A stretch of 64,000 bases of DNA from Natronorubrum aibiense (GCF_009392895.1 NZ_CP045488.1:2294001-2358000), one strand, 5' to 3'; positions 26,090 through 35,799 are shown, counted from the stretch's first letter. Made by a program: numbers and translations. Notes: generated from the letters alone by a model not told the origin.

Positions 26090-26773
26090 TTACCAGAGCT
26101 CGCCGGAGGCGAGGTCGACCTCGCTGTCACCTTTCTCGGAGGGACAGATGTCGGCCAGCACGCAGTCCGAACAGTCGGGATTCCGAGCCGTACAGGTCGC
26201 CCGACCGTGATCGATACAGAGGTGGGTGAACTGCTGCCAGTAGCCTTCCGGAACGATCCCCATGAGGTCCTGTTCGATCGGCTCCGGATACTCCTCCTCG
26301 GTCAGGCCGAGTCGACGAGAGAGTCGCTGTACGTGAGTATCGACCACGATGCCTTCGACGATGTCGTGGGCGTGCTGGAGGACCACGTTCGCGGTCTTTC
26401 GACCGACACCCGACAGCGCCGTGAGTTCGTCCATCGTATCCGGCACCTCGCCGTTGTGGTCCTCGAGAATCGTCGTACAGGCGCTACGGATGTATTTGGC
26501 CTTGTTGTTGTAGTAGGTGATCGAGTTCAGGTCCTCGGCGAGTTCCTCCTGTGGGGCGTTGGCGTAGTCTTCCGGCCCGTCGTACTTCTCGAAGAGGTCT
26601 TTCGTCTCTTTGTTGACGCGTTCGTCGGTACACTGCGCCGAGAGCATCACCGCGATCAGGAGTTCGAGCCGGTTCGAATACCGCAGCGAAATCGTCGAAT
26701 CCGGATACGCCTCCTCGAGGCGGTCGATGACTTCCTCGGCCTGTGCTGTGCGGCTCTCGAGCGGGGTTCCCAT
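26090..26773 (-). CDS. nth: Endonuclease III
   Basis: A base-excision repair glycosylase and AP lyase for oxidised pyrimidines, 227 residues. The helix-hairpin-helix is LTALSGVGRKTANVVL, including the catalytic Lys. The catalytic Asp is in VVDTHVQRLSRRLG. Four cysteines with the spacing C-x6-C-x2-C-x5-C at the C-terminus (CTARNPDC, CVLADIC) bind the [4Fe-4S] cluster. All essential residues are present. Confidence 0.96.
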   Translation of the reverse strand: MGTPLESRTAQAEEVIDRLEEAYPDSTISLRYSNRLELLIAVMLSAQCTDERVNKETKDLFEKYDGPEDYANAPQEELAEDLNSITYYNNKAKYIRSACTTILEDHNGEVPDTMDELTALSGVGRKTANVVLQHAHDIVEGIVVDTHVQRLSRRLGLTEEEYPEPIEQDLMGIVPEGYWQQFTHLCIDHGRATCTARNPDCSDCVLADICPSEKGDSEVDLASGELW

Positions 26774-27389
26774 TGCGCGTTCGTTGCGAGAGCGACCATT
26801 TGACCCTGTCGGTCAGCGACGACGCGGCCTCGAGGCCGCGTCGTCGTCGACCCACTGATGGCGGACCCACTGATCCGTGTGATCCAAGTATGTATCGGAA
26901 ATAAATATATTCCTTATTTCGTGAATAGTGGACCGACACCGTGTGTCAGTGTCAACGGAGACGGCTAACCGAGATGTACTCGAGCACACGACGTTTCGAC
27001 ACGGGGAGACGACACAACTGGCGGTGACGTGGTCGATCGACGAGCCATCGAGTACGGCGCGCTTTTGAGCGTGAGTTGCCGAATTACCCATCGGTCGTCT
27101 TCGGAACTCGGCGTACACCAGTAGCACGCTGCCATCGCCGAAGCCCTCGAGTCGATGTGGCGACGACCGGCAATCGACCGCTGACTCGAGCGCCTCGTTT
27201 GACAATCCTGCTCCGAGAGTGCATACGTAAATCGATAGTAGTAGAAATATGACGGGTCTTCGGTATATTAGTTCGTGCACTATCTATCGCCTTGACAGGC
27301 CGTCACCGTCCATCGGTTTCGTTCGACGATGCAGTCGAGACTGTGCTGTGGTACCAAGCGTTAGTAGTCCCCGACTCGTACGCACGCAT
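26774..27389. other. 616-base non-coding region
   Basis: No gene is convincing. It contains a perfect 30-bp palindrome just before nth (26817-26846), two direct copies of GACCCACTGAT after it (26849-26859 and 26864-26874), and an AT-rich patch (GGAAATAAATATATTCCTTA, 26897-26916). A second AT-rich patch sits near 27229-27278. Confidence 0.5.
26817..26846. repeat. Perfect 30-bp palindrome upstream of nth
   Basis: The left arm CGACGACGCGGCCTC is followed directly by its exact reverse complement, centred at 26831/26832. It ends 43 bases from the nth ATG. It could be a protein-binding site or, with no loop, a cruciform-forming element. Confidence 0.8.
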
Positions 27390-28019
27390 ATGCCGAAAAC
27401 AGCACCGTTCGAGGAACACACCGACCGGTACGAAGGGTGGTTCGAGGCACACGACGCCGCGTATCAGTCCGAGATCGAGGCTCTGGAACGCTTGGTTCCG
27501 TCGCCGGGCTACGGCATCGAAATCGGCGTCGGCAGCGCGCGCTTTGCCGAACCGCTCGGGCTGTCGGTCGGGATCGATCCAACCGAGGCGATGCTCGAGT
27601 ACGCCCGCGAGCGAGGGATCGACACTGTCAGAGGTGTCGCCGAAGCGCTCCCGTTCGCAGACGACTCGTTCGAGACCGCGCTGATCGTGACGACGATCTG
27701 TTTCGTCGACGATATCCCGCAGACGCTGGCCGAAGCGGATCGGGTTCTCGAGCCGTCCGGACGGCTCGTGATCGGATATATCGACAAGGACAGTCCCGTC
27801 GGCCAGCGCTATCAGGAGACCAAAGACGAGAATCCGTTCTACAGGGACGCGACGTTCGTTTCGACCGACGAACTCCTCACGGCGCTCGAGGCGGCCGGGT
27901 TCACCGAGTTCGAGTTCGTCCAGACCATCTACCACTGGCTCGACGAGATCGATGGCCCCGAACCGATCGAGGAGGGGTACGGCGACGGCTCGTTCGTTGG
28001 AATCAAAGCGACTCGGTGA
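27390..28019 (+). CDS. Class I SAM-dependent methyltransferase
   Basis: 209 residues. Motif I is GIEIGVGSARFA around residue 40, motif II VGIDPTEAMLEYA, then LPFADDSFETALIVTTICFVDD (post-I/II region, given as LPFADDSF and TTICFVDD) and SGRLVIGYIDKDS. The family is the UbiE/Coq5-like type 11 group. The substrate is unknown. The ATG at 27390 follows an upstream extension of 47 codons that shows no family similarity. It converges with the S-adenosylmethionine synthetase gene, which makes its cofactor. Confidence 0.88.
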   Translation: MPKTAPFEEHTDRYEGWFEAHDAAYQSEIEALERLVPSPGYGIEIGVGSARFAEPLGLSVGIDPTEAMLEYARERGIDTVRGVAEALPFADDSFETALIVTTICFVDDIPQTLAEADRVLEPSGRLVIGYIDKDSPVGQRYQETKDENPFYRDATFVSTDELLTALEAAGFTEFEFVQTIYHWLDEIDGPEPIEEGYGDGSFVGIKATR

Positions 28020-28070
28020 TGATCCCGACGTTCCTCGACGTACTGTGAAGGGCACCGACAGAAGCCGCCC

Positions 28071-29231
28071 TTAGAACAGTCGCACGTCGCCGGCCACGAG
28101 CGCTCGAGAGAGCGAGTCGATGCGCTCGAGTTCGGCGGTGACGAGACGTCGTATCTCGTCGCCGTCGCGTGTCGTCGTCCCGACTTCGACAGCAAGCGGT
28201 TCCGTGACTGGCGCACCGATCTGAGACAGGAGTGTTACGGCGGCGTACTCGGCACCGAGGTCGTCGACGATCCGTTCTGCGGCGTTCGTCGCGACGAGCG
28301 AATAGAGTTTGCCGACGTGACTGACCGGGTTCTTTCCGGCCGCTGCCTCGAGCGTCATCGGCCGATGAGGCGTGATGAGTCCGTTGACGCGATTCCCTCG
28401 ACCGACGTTCCCGTCGTCCCCCATCTCCGCGGAGAGCCCAGTCTCAGTGAGGTAAACGCTCTCGCTGTCGACGTCATCGGCAGCGTTAACAGTGACTTGG
28501 ACGTCTCGATCCGTTCGCTCGCTCGCGCAGCGGCTTGTCAGTTCACGTACCTGCGTCGTGACGTCGACGTATTCGTCGATAGTCGCGACGTACCGAGAGA
28601 TAACGGCGGCTGCGACGGTGATCCGAAGGGTGTCATCCGTCCGCCACCCCATCAGTTTGACGTCGTCGCCGACTGCTGGAATCTCCTCACGAATCGCCAC
28701 GTCGAGCCCACGGATGATACGCTCCGTTTCAGAGAGGGGTGCGTAGCCGATACCGATACTGGTGTCGTTCGCTCGAGGGACGGTTCGGTCGTCGAACAAC
28801 GCTTTCAGATCGGCGGACGTCTCACCGAGACGCGGCTCGAATTCGATCGCGTCAGCTGGCAACTCGTCGAAGGTCGCGTCGACGTAGTCTCGTGCGGCGG
28901 CGACCGCGAGGTCGTCGACTGGAACGGACTGTCCGTCGACGGTCGTAGTCGCCTGCCCGCTGATGAGGACGTAGATCGGATCGACGATTTCACCGCCACC
29001 GAACGACGGCTTCGTCGTTCCAGCAACGAGCTGAACACTGTCGGTGTTGTGATGGAGGATCTGGCCGAATTCGTCGAGATAGTACTGTGAGAGACGTCGC
29101 GAAATCGCCTCGGCGATCCCATCGCAGATCGAATCCGGATGTCCGATCCCCTTTCGCTCGACGAACGTTGTCGAGCGTGATGCGAAGGGATCTTGCTCGA
29201 GGTGCATAACGGTCCACGAGGTGTCAGCCAT
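28071..29231 (-). CDS. mat: Archaeal-type S-adenosylmethionine synthetase
   Basis: Makes S-adenosylmethionine from ATP and methionine. The 386 residues contain features of the archaeal MAT family: FVERKGIGHPDSICDGIAEA (given as ERKGIGHPDS), a glycine-rich TTKPSFGGGEI, GYAPLSETER, GDDGNVGRGNRVNG (as DDGNVGRGNRVNG), and the C-terminal GAPVTEPLAVEV. The archaeal type differs strongly from the bacterial MetK. The start used is the ATG before ADTSWTV; an upstream extension of 17 residues is possible. Confidence 0.94.
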   Translation of the reverse strand: MADTSWTVMHLEQDPFASRSTTFVERKGIGHPDSICDGIAEAISRRLSQYYLDEFGQILHHNTDSVQLVAGTTKPSFGGGEIVDPIYVLISGQATTTVDGQSVPVDDLAVAAARDYVDATFDELPADAIEFEPRLGETSADLKALFDDRTVPRANDTSIGIGYAPLSETERIIRGLDVAIREEIPAVGDDVKLMGWRTDDTLRITVAAAVISRYVATIDEYVDVTTQVRELTSRCASERTDRDVQVTVNAADDVDSESVYLTETGLSAEMGDDGNVGRGNRVNGLITPHRPMTLEAAAGKNPVSHVGKLYSLVATNAAERIVDDLGAEYAAVTLLSQIGAPVTEPLAVEVGTTTRDGDEIRRLVTAELERIDSLSRALVAGDVRLF

Positions 29232-29390
29232 AGATAGAACCACACTCGACGTGCTGAAGTATAATACACAGTACTGCGACACTGATACTCCATAGACAGA
29301 GGACAGTTATGTCTAGAGGATGAGGCCCTAAACTATCAGGTCGTTTGACTCACCAGTACAGCCAAATGGGTTCGTTGAGTAGCCCGTTCT

Positions 29391-30317
29391 ATGACTGCCA
29401 TCGAACTCGAGGGGCTCACGAAAGATTACGGCGAGGTCCTCGCAAACGACGGGTTGACGTTCAGCGTCGACACGGGGGAGGTCTTCGGCTATCTGGGGCC
29501 GAACGGCGCTGGCAAGACGACGACCATTCGGATGCTGCTCGGGTTCATTTCGCCGACGGCCGGATCCGGACGGGTGCTGGGCCACGACATCCGGGACGAA
29601 CGGGCACTTATCGAGGCCAAACGGCAGATCGGCTATCTCTCTGACGAGCCGGGGTTCGACGAGCAGGCGACCGGCAACGAGATCCTCGAGCTCCACGCCG
29701 CGGTCAAAGGCGACGAGCGAAGCGACGAACTCCTCAAGTTGTTCGATCCGCCGATGGATCGGCAGATCCGCGAGTACTCGCGTGGGAACGTCCAGAAACT
29801 GGGGCTCGTGACGACGTTCATGCACGATCCGGAGCTCGTGATCTTAGACGAGCCGACCAGTGGTCTCGATCCGCTGATGAAACAGCGCTTCGCCGAGTTC
29901 CTCCGGGCCGAAAAACAACAGGGTGTGACGGTGTTTTTCTCCTCACACATTTTGAGTGAGGTGCGGCGACTCTGTGATCGCGTCGGCATCATCCGTAGTG
30001 GGAAACTCGTCACAGTCGATCCCGTCGAGACCCTGTTGAACCGGAGCGGGAAGGCAGTCCGTATCCAGAGCGACATCCCGATTCCGACGTCGGTCCTCGA
30101 GATCGACGGCGTCCACGATCTCGAGACGAGTGCCCCCAGCGACGCACCTGATATCGATCCCGACTCGGCGTTCACCGAGTGTGCGTTCACGTACACCGGC
30201 GACATCAACCGACTCCTCGGCACGCTCTCGGAGTACGAGCTACTGGATCTCTCGATCGAGGAAGCGCCACTCGAGGACGTCTTCCTGCGGTTTTACGGGG
30301 ATGAGAACGATGTTTGA
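29391..30317 (+). CDS. ABC-2 type transporter, ATP-binding subunit
   Basis: 308 residues. Walker A is GPNGAGKTTT near residue 37. The signature loop is the variant YSRGNVQKLGL instead of LSGGQ. Walker B is VILDEPTSGLDPL, and the switch His is in FFSSHILSEV. The C-terminal 90 residues form the domain typical of ABC-2 exporters. Its 3' end overlaps the permease start by 8 bases, so the two proteins make one transporter. The exported substrate is unknown. Confidence 0.93.
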   Translation: MTAIELEGLTKDYGEVLANDGLTFSVDTGEVFGYLGPNGAGKTTTIRMLLGFISPTAGSGRVLGHDIRDERALIEAKRQIGYLSDEPGFDEQATGNEILELHAAVKGDERSDELLKLFDPPMDRQIREYSRGNVQKLGLVTTFMHDPELVILDEPTSGLDPLMKQRFAEFLRAEKQQGVTVFFSSHILSEVRRLCDRVGIIRSGKLVTVDPVETLLNRSGKAVRIQSDIPIPTSVLEIDGVHDLETSAPSDAPDIDPDSAFTECAFTYTGDINRLLGTLSEYELLDLSIEEAPLEDVFLRFYGDENDV

Positions 30318-31095
30318 GTTCTTCCGCTACGACGCGCGCAAACGGATCACCGGCAGTCTGTATCTGACGGCCGGGCTGGCGCTGTTAGCCGCGATGGTCA
30401 TCTGGGTCTACCCGTCGTTCCGGGATGCCTTCGACGAGGACGAACTGCTCGCGGCCTATCCGCAGGAACTCATCCAACTGTTCGGCATCCAGACGATGAC
30501 CTCACTCGAGGGGTTTCTCGCGTTCGAACTCTACGTCTTCGGCTGGGTCATCCTGCTCGGACTGTACTTCGCCTACAGCGCCGCGGGCGTGATCGCCGAC
30601 GACGTCGACCGAGGGCGGATGGACTCGCTGTTGGCGATGCCGGTGTCCCGGCGTCGGCTCGTCGCTGAGAAGTTCGCTGCACTCGGCGTGCCGATCGTCG
30701 TCGTGAACCTCCTGATGCCGCTCGTCGTGCTCGTCGGCGCCTGGCTGATCGACGAATCGATGGCCGTGGCCGACGTGTTCGCCGTTCACCTCTTCTCGAT
30801 CCCGTATCTGTTCGCCTGTGCCGGGATCGGCCTCGTCTGCTCCGTCGCGTTCGACCGCGCGGCGATCGCCCAGCGGGTCGCCCTCGGCGCCACGTTCGCC
30901 CTCTTTCTGATGGAGTCGGTCCTCGAGGGGACCGACTACGAGGACGTCGGCGCGCTGGCACCGATGCGGTATTTCGACCCTAACGAGATCCTGCTGCAGG
31001 GGGAGTACGACCTCGTCGGGGCCGGGATTCTGATCGCGGTGACGTTGGGCCTCGTCGTCGTCAGCCAGTTCTGGTTCTCGCAAAAAGACGTCTAA
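30310..31095 (+). CDS. ABC-2 type transporter, permease subunit
   Basis: 261 residues with six hydrophobic segments (about 19-39, 76-98, 126-150, 158-180, 190-212 and 238-257). The motif DDVDRGRMDSLLAMPVSRRR (cytoplasmic coupling region, near residue 98) is typical of ABC-2 permeases of the NosY/natB kind. A second in-frame ATG at 30301 could be used. It ends with a charged WFSQKDV tail. It is coupled to the upstream ATPase. Confidence 0.9.
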   Translation: MFEFFRYDARKRITGSLYLTAGLALLAAMVIWVYPSFRDAFDEDELLAAYPQELIQLFGIQTMTSLEGFLAFELYVFGWVILLGLYFAYSAAGVIADDVDRGRMDSLLAMPVSRRRLVAEKFAALGVPIVVVNLLMPLVVLVGAWLIDESMAVADVFAVHLFSIPYLFACAGIGLVCSVAFDRAAIAQRVALGATFALFLMESVLEGTDYEDVGALAPMRYFDPNEILLQGEYDLVGAGILIAVTLGLVVVSQFWFSQKDV

Positions 31096-31168
31096 TCCCA
31101 GGTGTGTGCGTTGCGTTCCCGCGTGAAAGGATCGGATAACGATAGGGGTGGCCGGTCTGAACGCGCCT

Positions 31169-32050
31169 ATGTCAGACGATGCTGCGGCCGTCGAGGGTAC
31201 CTTGCTGGTGCCGATTGCGAACGCGGAGACCGCCGCCCGCCAGTTCGAGACCGCACTCGACATCGCGACCGATCGCTCGTATCGAATCCTGCTCGTCTAC
31301 GTCGTCGACGTCCCCCCACAACTGTCGCTGACGGACGGTCGACGGTACCTGCTCGAGGACGAAGATGAACGGATGCTTTCGGACGCGGCGGCTCGCGTCG
31401 AGGCCCACGGCGTCCCTGTCGACAAACGGATCCGAGTTGCTCGCGGTGTCGCGACAGGCATCCTCGGAGTTGCCGACCGCCACGATGTCGACGCAATCCT
31501 ACTGGGCTGGCGCGGCCGGCCGCCACGACCGGACGTCGTCCTCGGCAACCACATCGACAGCGTGTTGCAAAACGCCGCGTGTGACGTTCTCGTCCAGCGG
31601 ATCAAAACGCCGCGACCGGACCCCGTCGAGTCGGTGCTCGTCCCGATCGCTGGCGGCCCACACGAGGGGCTGTCCACCGACGCTGCCGCCTCGATCGCCT
31701 GCCGTAACGACGCCGCGGTCACGCTGTTACACGTCCGCGATCCGGACGACCCCGAGCAGACGCAGGCGGACGCAGAGGCGCTGCTGGCCAATGCTGCAGA
31801 CGCGTTCGACGGTATTCCATCCCTCGAGCGAGAACTCGTCGAACGCGACGACGTCGCGGGGACGATAACCGACTGGACCGCCGACCACGACGTCACCGTC
31901 CTCGGCGTCTCGCGGGGTGGCCTCATTCAGCGCGCCCTCCTCGGCTCGATTTCCGAGGCGGTCGGGAGACACGCGGCCAACACGGTCGTGCTGGCGAAGC
32001 GGTACGAGTCGGTTTCCTCGCGACTGCGGCGACTGTTTTCCGGCCGCTGA
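31169..32050 (+). CDS. Two-domain universal stress protein
   Basis: 293 residues with two USP folds. Domain 1 (8-150) ends with ILLGWRGRPPRP...LGN, a slightly changed form of the ATP-binding pattern G-x2-G-x9-G-(S/T), with N in the last place. Domain 2 (155-283) has VLGVSRGGLIQRALLGS, closer to the canonical form. Both could bind ATP, domain 1 weakly. It opens the stretch of USP genes and is separated from the ABC transporter by 73 bases. Confidence 0.9.
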   Translation: MSDDAAAVEGTLLVPIANAETAARQFETALDIATDRSYRILLVYVVDVPPQLSLTDGRRYLLEDEDERMLSDAAARVEAHGVPVDKRIRVARGVATGILGVADRHDVDAILLGWRGRPPRPDVVLGNHIDSVLQNAACDVLVQRIKTPRPDPVESVLVPIAGGPHEGLSTDAAASIACRNDAAVTLLHVRDPDDPEQTQADAEALLANAADAFDGIPSLERELVERDDVAGTITDWTADHDVTVLGVSRGGLIQRALLGSISEAVGRHAANTVVLAKRYESVSSRLRRLFSGR

Positions 32051-32131
32051 CTCGTCGGGCCGAGACAGCGATCCCCGTCCGCTGGCGACGAGCGGGTGAT
32101 TTCTTGCCGGTCGCGGTCCTATACCCGGCGT

Positions 32132-32971
32132 ATGGCTGACTCGATTTTGCTCCCGGTAAACGGGGGCGACGGCTCGGCGGCGGCCGAATACGCCATCGCG
32201 GTCGCGCGTGCGACCGGTGCGACCGTCCGCGTGCTGGCCGTCGCCGACCCGAGCGCCCTCGAGCGTGTACCGGCCGACGAGACGGCGTCGCTTCGAGCAC
32301 GGGCCGACGAGCGCAGTCGGGCGGCGCTCGAGTCGACCGCCGGGACGGTCGACGCCGCCGGGATCGACGTCGTTCGAGACCACCGCGAGGGCGTCCCCCA
32401 TCAGGAGATCACCACCGTCGCCGACGACAGCGAGATCGACCTGCTCGTTATAGAAGCGGACGGGCGGACGGCCGAACGGGTGCTCGCGCTGTCGGACGTC
32501 CCGGTGCTCGTCGTTCCGCCGGACGCGCGCGGGTGGCTCGACGCGGAATCGGTGGGTCCGAGTCGGATCGTGATCCCGACCGACGGGAGCGACGCCGCCG
32601 CACGCGCCGCTGACTGCGCCCTCGAGTTGGCGACAAACGCTCGCGGGGCCGTCGACGTGATCTCCGTGATCGACGAGACGAATCCTGCACTCGCGGACGC
32701 ACCGCCACACCTCATCGAACTCTGTCGCGAGGGTGGCCACGACGCGATCGAGCCGATCGCCGTCGCAGCGCGCGACCGCGGGCTACCGGTGACGACCGAC
32801 GTCATCCGTGGCGTCCCCCACGAGGAAATCGTGTCGTACGCAGCCGCCGTCGGTGCCGATCTGATCGCGATGGGTGCACGCGGGCTCGCCATCGGCGACG
32901 AGCCACTGCTCGGGGGAACGACGGCGCACGTCCTCGCGCGGACCGACCGGCCAGTGCTCGCGGTTCGATAG
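32132..32971 (+). CDS. Two-domain universal stress protein with a degenerate first domain
   Basis: 279 residues. Domain 1 starts well (SILLPVNGGDGSAAAEYA), but its ATP loop is shortened: VIEADGRTAERVLALSDVP lacks the nine-residue spacer and the final GS. Domain 2 (about 140-279) is more normal, with RIVIPTDGSDAAARA and AMGARGLAIGDEPLLGGTT. So nucleotide probably binds only in the second half. It lies 81 bases after the previous USP gene, possibly in the same transcript. Confidence 0.9.
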   Translation: MADSILLPVNGGDGSAAAEYAIAVARATGATVRVLAVADPSALERVPADETASLRARADERSRAALESTAGTVDAAGIDVVRDHREGVPHQEITTVADDSEIDLLVIEADGRTAERVLALSDVPVLVVPPDARGWLDAESVGPSRIVIPTDGSDAAARAADCALELATNARGAVDVISVIDETNPALADAPPHLIELCREGGHDAIEPIAVAARDRGLPVTTDVIRGVPHEEIVSYAAAVGADLIAMGARGLAIGDEPLLGGTTAHVLARTDRPVLAVR

Positions 32972-33054
32972 CTGTGGGACGATGCCACCGTCCGTCGCCG
33001 GTCGCCGTACCGAACGGAGACAAGGTTATGCCGGGCGCTGGAATAGGGTCGCGC

Positions 33055-33480
33055 ATGGCCGACCGCGTTCTCGTTCCGTACGATGGATCCACGCCGTCGA
33101 ACGACGCCCTCGAGTATGCCTTCGAGACGTATCCCGACGCCGAGGTGACGGCGTTACACGTCATCGAGGTACCGGAGTCACGTATCGACGTCCTCGAGGG
33201 GCCGGAGCTCCGCCCGCCGCTCACCGAGAAAGCCCGCGAGTACGCGATGGAACTCCTCGAGGGTGCGACGGCGCTCGCGGACACGCACGATCGCGACCTC
33301 GAGACGGCAGTCGTCACGGGCAAACCGGACCGGCGAATCGTCGAGTACGCGACGAAACACGGCCACGACGCGATCGTCATCGGCAGCCATGGCCGATCGG
33401 GGGTGTCGCGTGTCCTGCTCGGTTCGGTCGCAGCGGACGTCGTTCGACGGGCACCGATCCCCGTCGCGGTCGTTCGGTAG
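33055..33480 (+). CDS. Single-domain universal stress protein
   Basis: 141 residues, compact and canonical: RVLVPYDGSTPSNDALEYA at the N-terminus and VIGSHGRSGVSRVLLGS as the complete ATP-binding loop. The N-terminus and loop closely match the USP at 59875, suggesting an old duplication. Longer in-frame starts exist upstream but lack homology. Confidence 0.93.
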   Translation: MADRVLVPYDGSTPSNDALEYAFETYPDAEVTALHVIEVPESRIDVLEGPELRPPLTEKAREYAMELLEGATALADTHDRDLETAVVTGKPDRRIVEYATKHGHDAIVIGSHGRSGVSRVLLGSVAADVVRRAPIPVAVVR

Positions 33481-33633
33481 CGCCCGCTCGGCACCGCTCG
33501 AGTCATCGCGACGGGCTCGTGTTGCGGCCGTCCCGTTTCGAACGACCAGTGACGCCGACAGTCTATTTACGCGTGGTGTTCGAACACACACTATGGACTG
33601 CTGTTCGAGCGCCGCTTGCGTCTCACTCGAGCG

Positions 33634-35202
33634 ATGAAGGGCTACTATCTCCGCTCTCTGCAGGTCATCGTTCGCTTTCTGCCCGTCGCAATCGCGTTGG
33701 TACGCGACCGCCGGCGGTTCCTGTTGTTCGGTCCGCCGCGACGGGTGTCGACGGCGACCCACCGGGAGCGTGCCGACCGACTCACCGAGACGATGCTCGA
33801 GCTCGGCCCGGCGTTTATCAAGGTCGGACAGGTGCTGTCGACGCGGCCGGATATCGTCCCGCCGACGTACACCGAGGCGTTTGCGACGCTGCAAGACGAG
33901 GTTCCCGAAGATGCGGGCGGCGATCCGCTCACCGTCGTCGAGGCCGAACTCGGCGACGAACTCGACCTCGAGACGCTCGAGCCGGTCGCTGGCGGCTCGC
34001 TCGCGTTCGTCTACACCGCCGCGTACGAGGGCGACCGAATCGCACTGAAGGTACGACGACCGGGACTGGTCCCGGTGATCGAGCGCGACCTCCGGGTCAT
34101 ACGGGGGCTCGTCCCGTTGCTCACGGCGTTCGCCGACGAACGCCAGCGCTACTCGATCGAGAACCTCGCCGACGACTTCGAGAACATCATCCTCGAGGAA
34201 CTGGATTTCGAGCGCGAAGCGGCGATCATGGCGACGATCGGAGCGAACTTTGCGGACGACGACCGGGTCGTCGTGCCATCGACGCACGACGACCTCTGCT
34301 CGGAGCGTATCGTGGCGATGGAGTACGTCGAGGGCCGAAAGATCACCGCCGACCGCGCGCTCGAGTCGGCCGGGACCGGTCCGACCGAGATGGCGACGCT
34401 GATCGCCCGTACGTATCTGAAGATGGGGCTCGTCGACGGCGTCTTCCACGCCGATCCCCATCCCGGCAATCTTTCCGTCACGGACGAGGGACGGCTCGTC
34501 ATCTACGACTACGGCATGAGCCAGCGGCTGAGCGAACAGGAACAGGACGACATTGCGACGCTGTATCGAAGCCTTGTCCGGCGCGACGTCGACGGCTTGC
34601 TGAACACGCTCATCGCCCTCGAGATCCTCGAGCCGACGGTCGATCGAGCCGCGGTTCGGCAGGTGCTCGAGTTGGTGATCGAGAACCTCGAGGGACGGTC
34701 GCAGATCACCTGGCGGGCGATCATCACCGAGTTGCTCTCGATGCTCCACGACTTCCCGTTTCGAATCCCGCCGAACGTGATGTTGCTCATTCGAGTCGGG
34801 ACGGTGGGCGAGGGCGTCTGTCGAACGCTCGATCCGGAGTTCGACTTCCTCGGAGTGACGCGGTCATTTCTCGTCGACCACGGCTTCATCGAGAGCGAAC
34901 TCGAGGCGCTGCTCGAGGACGTCCGCACCGACCTCCGAGAGTCCGCACCTGTTCTCGCTCGCGCGCCCGCCCGGTTCGATACCGTCTTCGGCCAACTCGA
35001 GCGCGGTGAACTCGTCGTCAGGACCGACCCGGTCGAAACGACAGCCGACGGCGACCCGGCAGTCGGCTACGCGATCGTCGCTGGCTCGCTGTTCGTCGCG
35101 ACGGCCGTCCTGACGTTTCACGACCTCCCACTCGAGATCGCGAGTCTGGTGCTCGGCCTCGTCTTTCTCGGTCAGTACGTGTATCGACGCCGAGCGGCCT
35201 GA
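33634..35202 (+). CDS. AarF/UbiB/ABC1-family atypical kinase
   Basis: 522 residues. The family's special N-terminal motif, KxGQ, is visible as FIKVGQVLSTRPD near residue 67. The Ala-rich nucleotide loop appears as AGGSLAFVYTA, the Lys as IALKVRRPG, then the catalytic loop HADPHPGNLS and the DYG motif (IYDYGMSQR). Two C-terminal hydrophobic helices (about 470-515) anchor it in the membrane. Relatives support quinone synthesis and lipid homeostasis by ATPase or kinase activity. A TTG start at 33616 would add six residues. Confidence 0.92.
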   Translation: MKGYYLRSLQVIVRFLPVAIALVRDRRRFLLFGPPRRVSTATHRERADRLTETMLELGPAFIKVGQVLSTRPDIVPPTYTEAFATLQDEVPEDAGGDPLTVVEAELGDELDLETLEPVAGGSLAFVYTAAYEGDRIALKVRRPGLVPVIERDLRVIRGLVPLLTAFADERQRYSIENLADDFENIILEELDFEREAAIMATIGANFADDDRVVVPSTHDDLCSERIVAMEYVEGRKITADRALESAGTGPTEMATLIARTYLKMGLVDGVFHADPHPGNLSVTDEGRLVIYDYGMSQRLSEQEQDDIATLYRSLVRRDVDGLLNTLIALEILEPTVDRAAVRQVLELVIENLEGRSQITWRAIITELLSMLHDFPFRIPPNVMLLIRVGTVGEGVCRTLDPEFDFLGVTRSFLVDHGFIESELEALLEDVRTDLRESAPVLARAPARFDTVFGQLERGELVVRTDPVETTADGDPAVGYAIVAGSLFVATAVLTFHDLPLEIASLVLGLVFLGQYVYRRRAA

Positions 35203-35284
35203 TACGGACTGCTGTACTGATATCCCGCCGATCACCAGAACGGAGTCGGCGATTGGCGGTACGTGACGACAGTAGGCCGTATGA
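35200..35284. repeat. 85-bp imperfect palindrome, family B copy 1
   Basis: Begins in the stop codon of the AarF-like gene. The ends are TGATACGG and CCGTATGA; the inner stem is CCCGCCGATCACC / GGCGATTGGCGG around a loop AGAACGGAGT. It matches the element at 60309-60392 over its whole length. Confidence 0.8.
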
Positions 35285-35355
35285 AACGCGGTTCTCGAGT
35301 GGTCGACACCGGTGAATGTGGGGGATTCTTGGTTCCGTCGCTCCAAGAGAGACCA

Positions 35356-35799
35356 ATGGACAAGATCTCCTACGACTATATGTTCGGCATGGATGCGGCG
35401 ACCGTCGACGACCTGTTAACAGCAAGCGAAGTCGGCGTCCTCTCGCTTGCGGACGAGTCGACTGCCTACGCCGTGCCAGTCGCCTTCCACTACGACGGCT
35501 CGTCGTTGTACATTCGCCTGACGAGCGACGATTCGAGTACGAAAATGACGTTTCTCGAGGCGACGACCGACGCGTGTCTCTGTCTGTACGAAGTCGAAGG
35601 GGCGGACGACTACTGGAGTATCGTCGTCAGAGGCCCACTCCGAGCGCTCGACGACGACGAGCGTGCCGCGTTCGATGAGATGACGATCAACGAGTCGTTT
35701 CGACGACTGCCGGTCTTCGATCAAGACATCGAGGCGACCGAGCTCGAGATCTACGAACTCGAGCTCGAGTCGGTGACGGGCCGGCAATCGGGGACATAA
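35356..35799 (+). CDS. Pyridoxamine 5'-phosphate oxidase-like flavin-binding protein
   Basis: 147 residues with the split-barrel pattern of PNPOx-like proteins: GVLSLADESTAYAVPVAFHYDG and LYIRLTSDDSSTKMTFLEA, given here by VLSLADES and VPVAFHYDG, then CLCLYEVEGADDYWSIVVRG. The family binds FMN, F420 or haem. In M. tuberculosis related Rv families act with dormancy-associated genes, and the context here is similar. The exact cofactor is unknown. The start is the ATG before DKISYDY. Confidence 0.85.
   Translation: MDKISYDYMFGMDAATVDDLLTASEVGVLSLADESTAYAVPVAFHYDGSSLYIRLTSDDSSTKMTFLEATTDACLCLYEVEGADDYWSIVVRGPLRALDDDERAAFDEMTINESFRRLPVFDQDIEATELEIYELELESVTGRQSGT

Noticed and set aside
26813-27280. 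155-codon minus-strand frame in the nth to methyltransferase gap
   Set aside because: Atypical codon use, Cys- and Ser-rich composition, and it covers the palindrome; no recognisable domain.
33178-34749. 523-codon frame opposite the AarF and USP genes
   Set aside because: Arg-rich, no domain, and runs antisense over two well-supported genes. A shadow caused by GC-rich codons.
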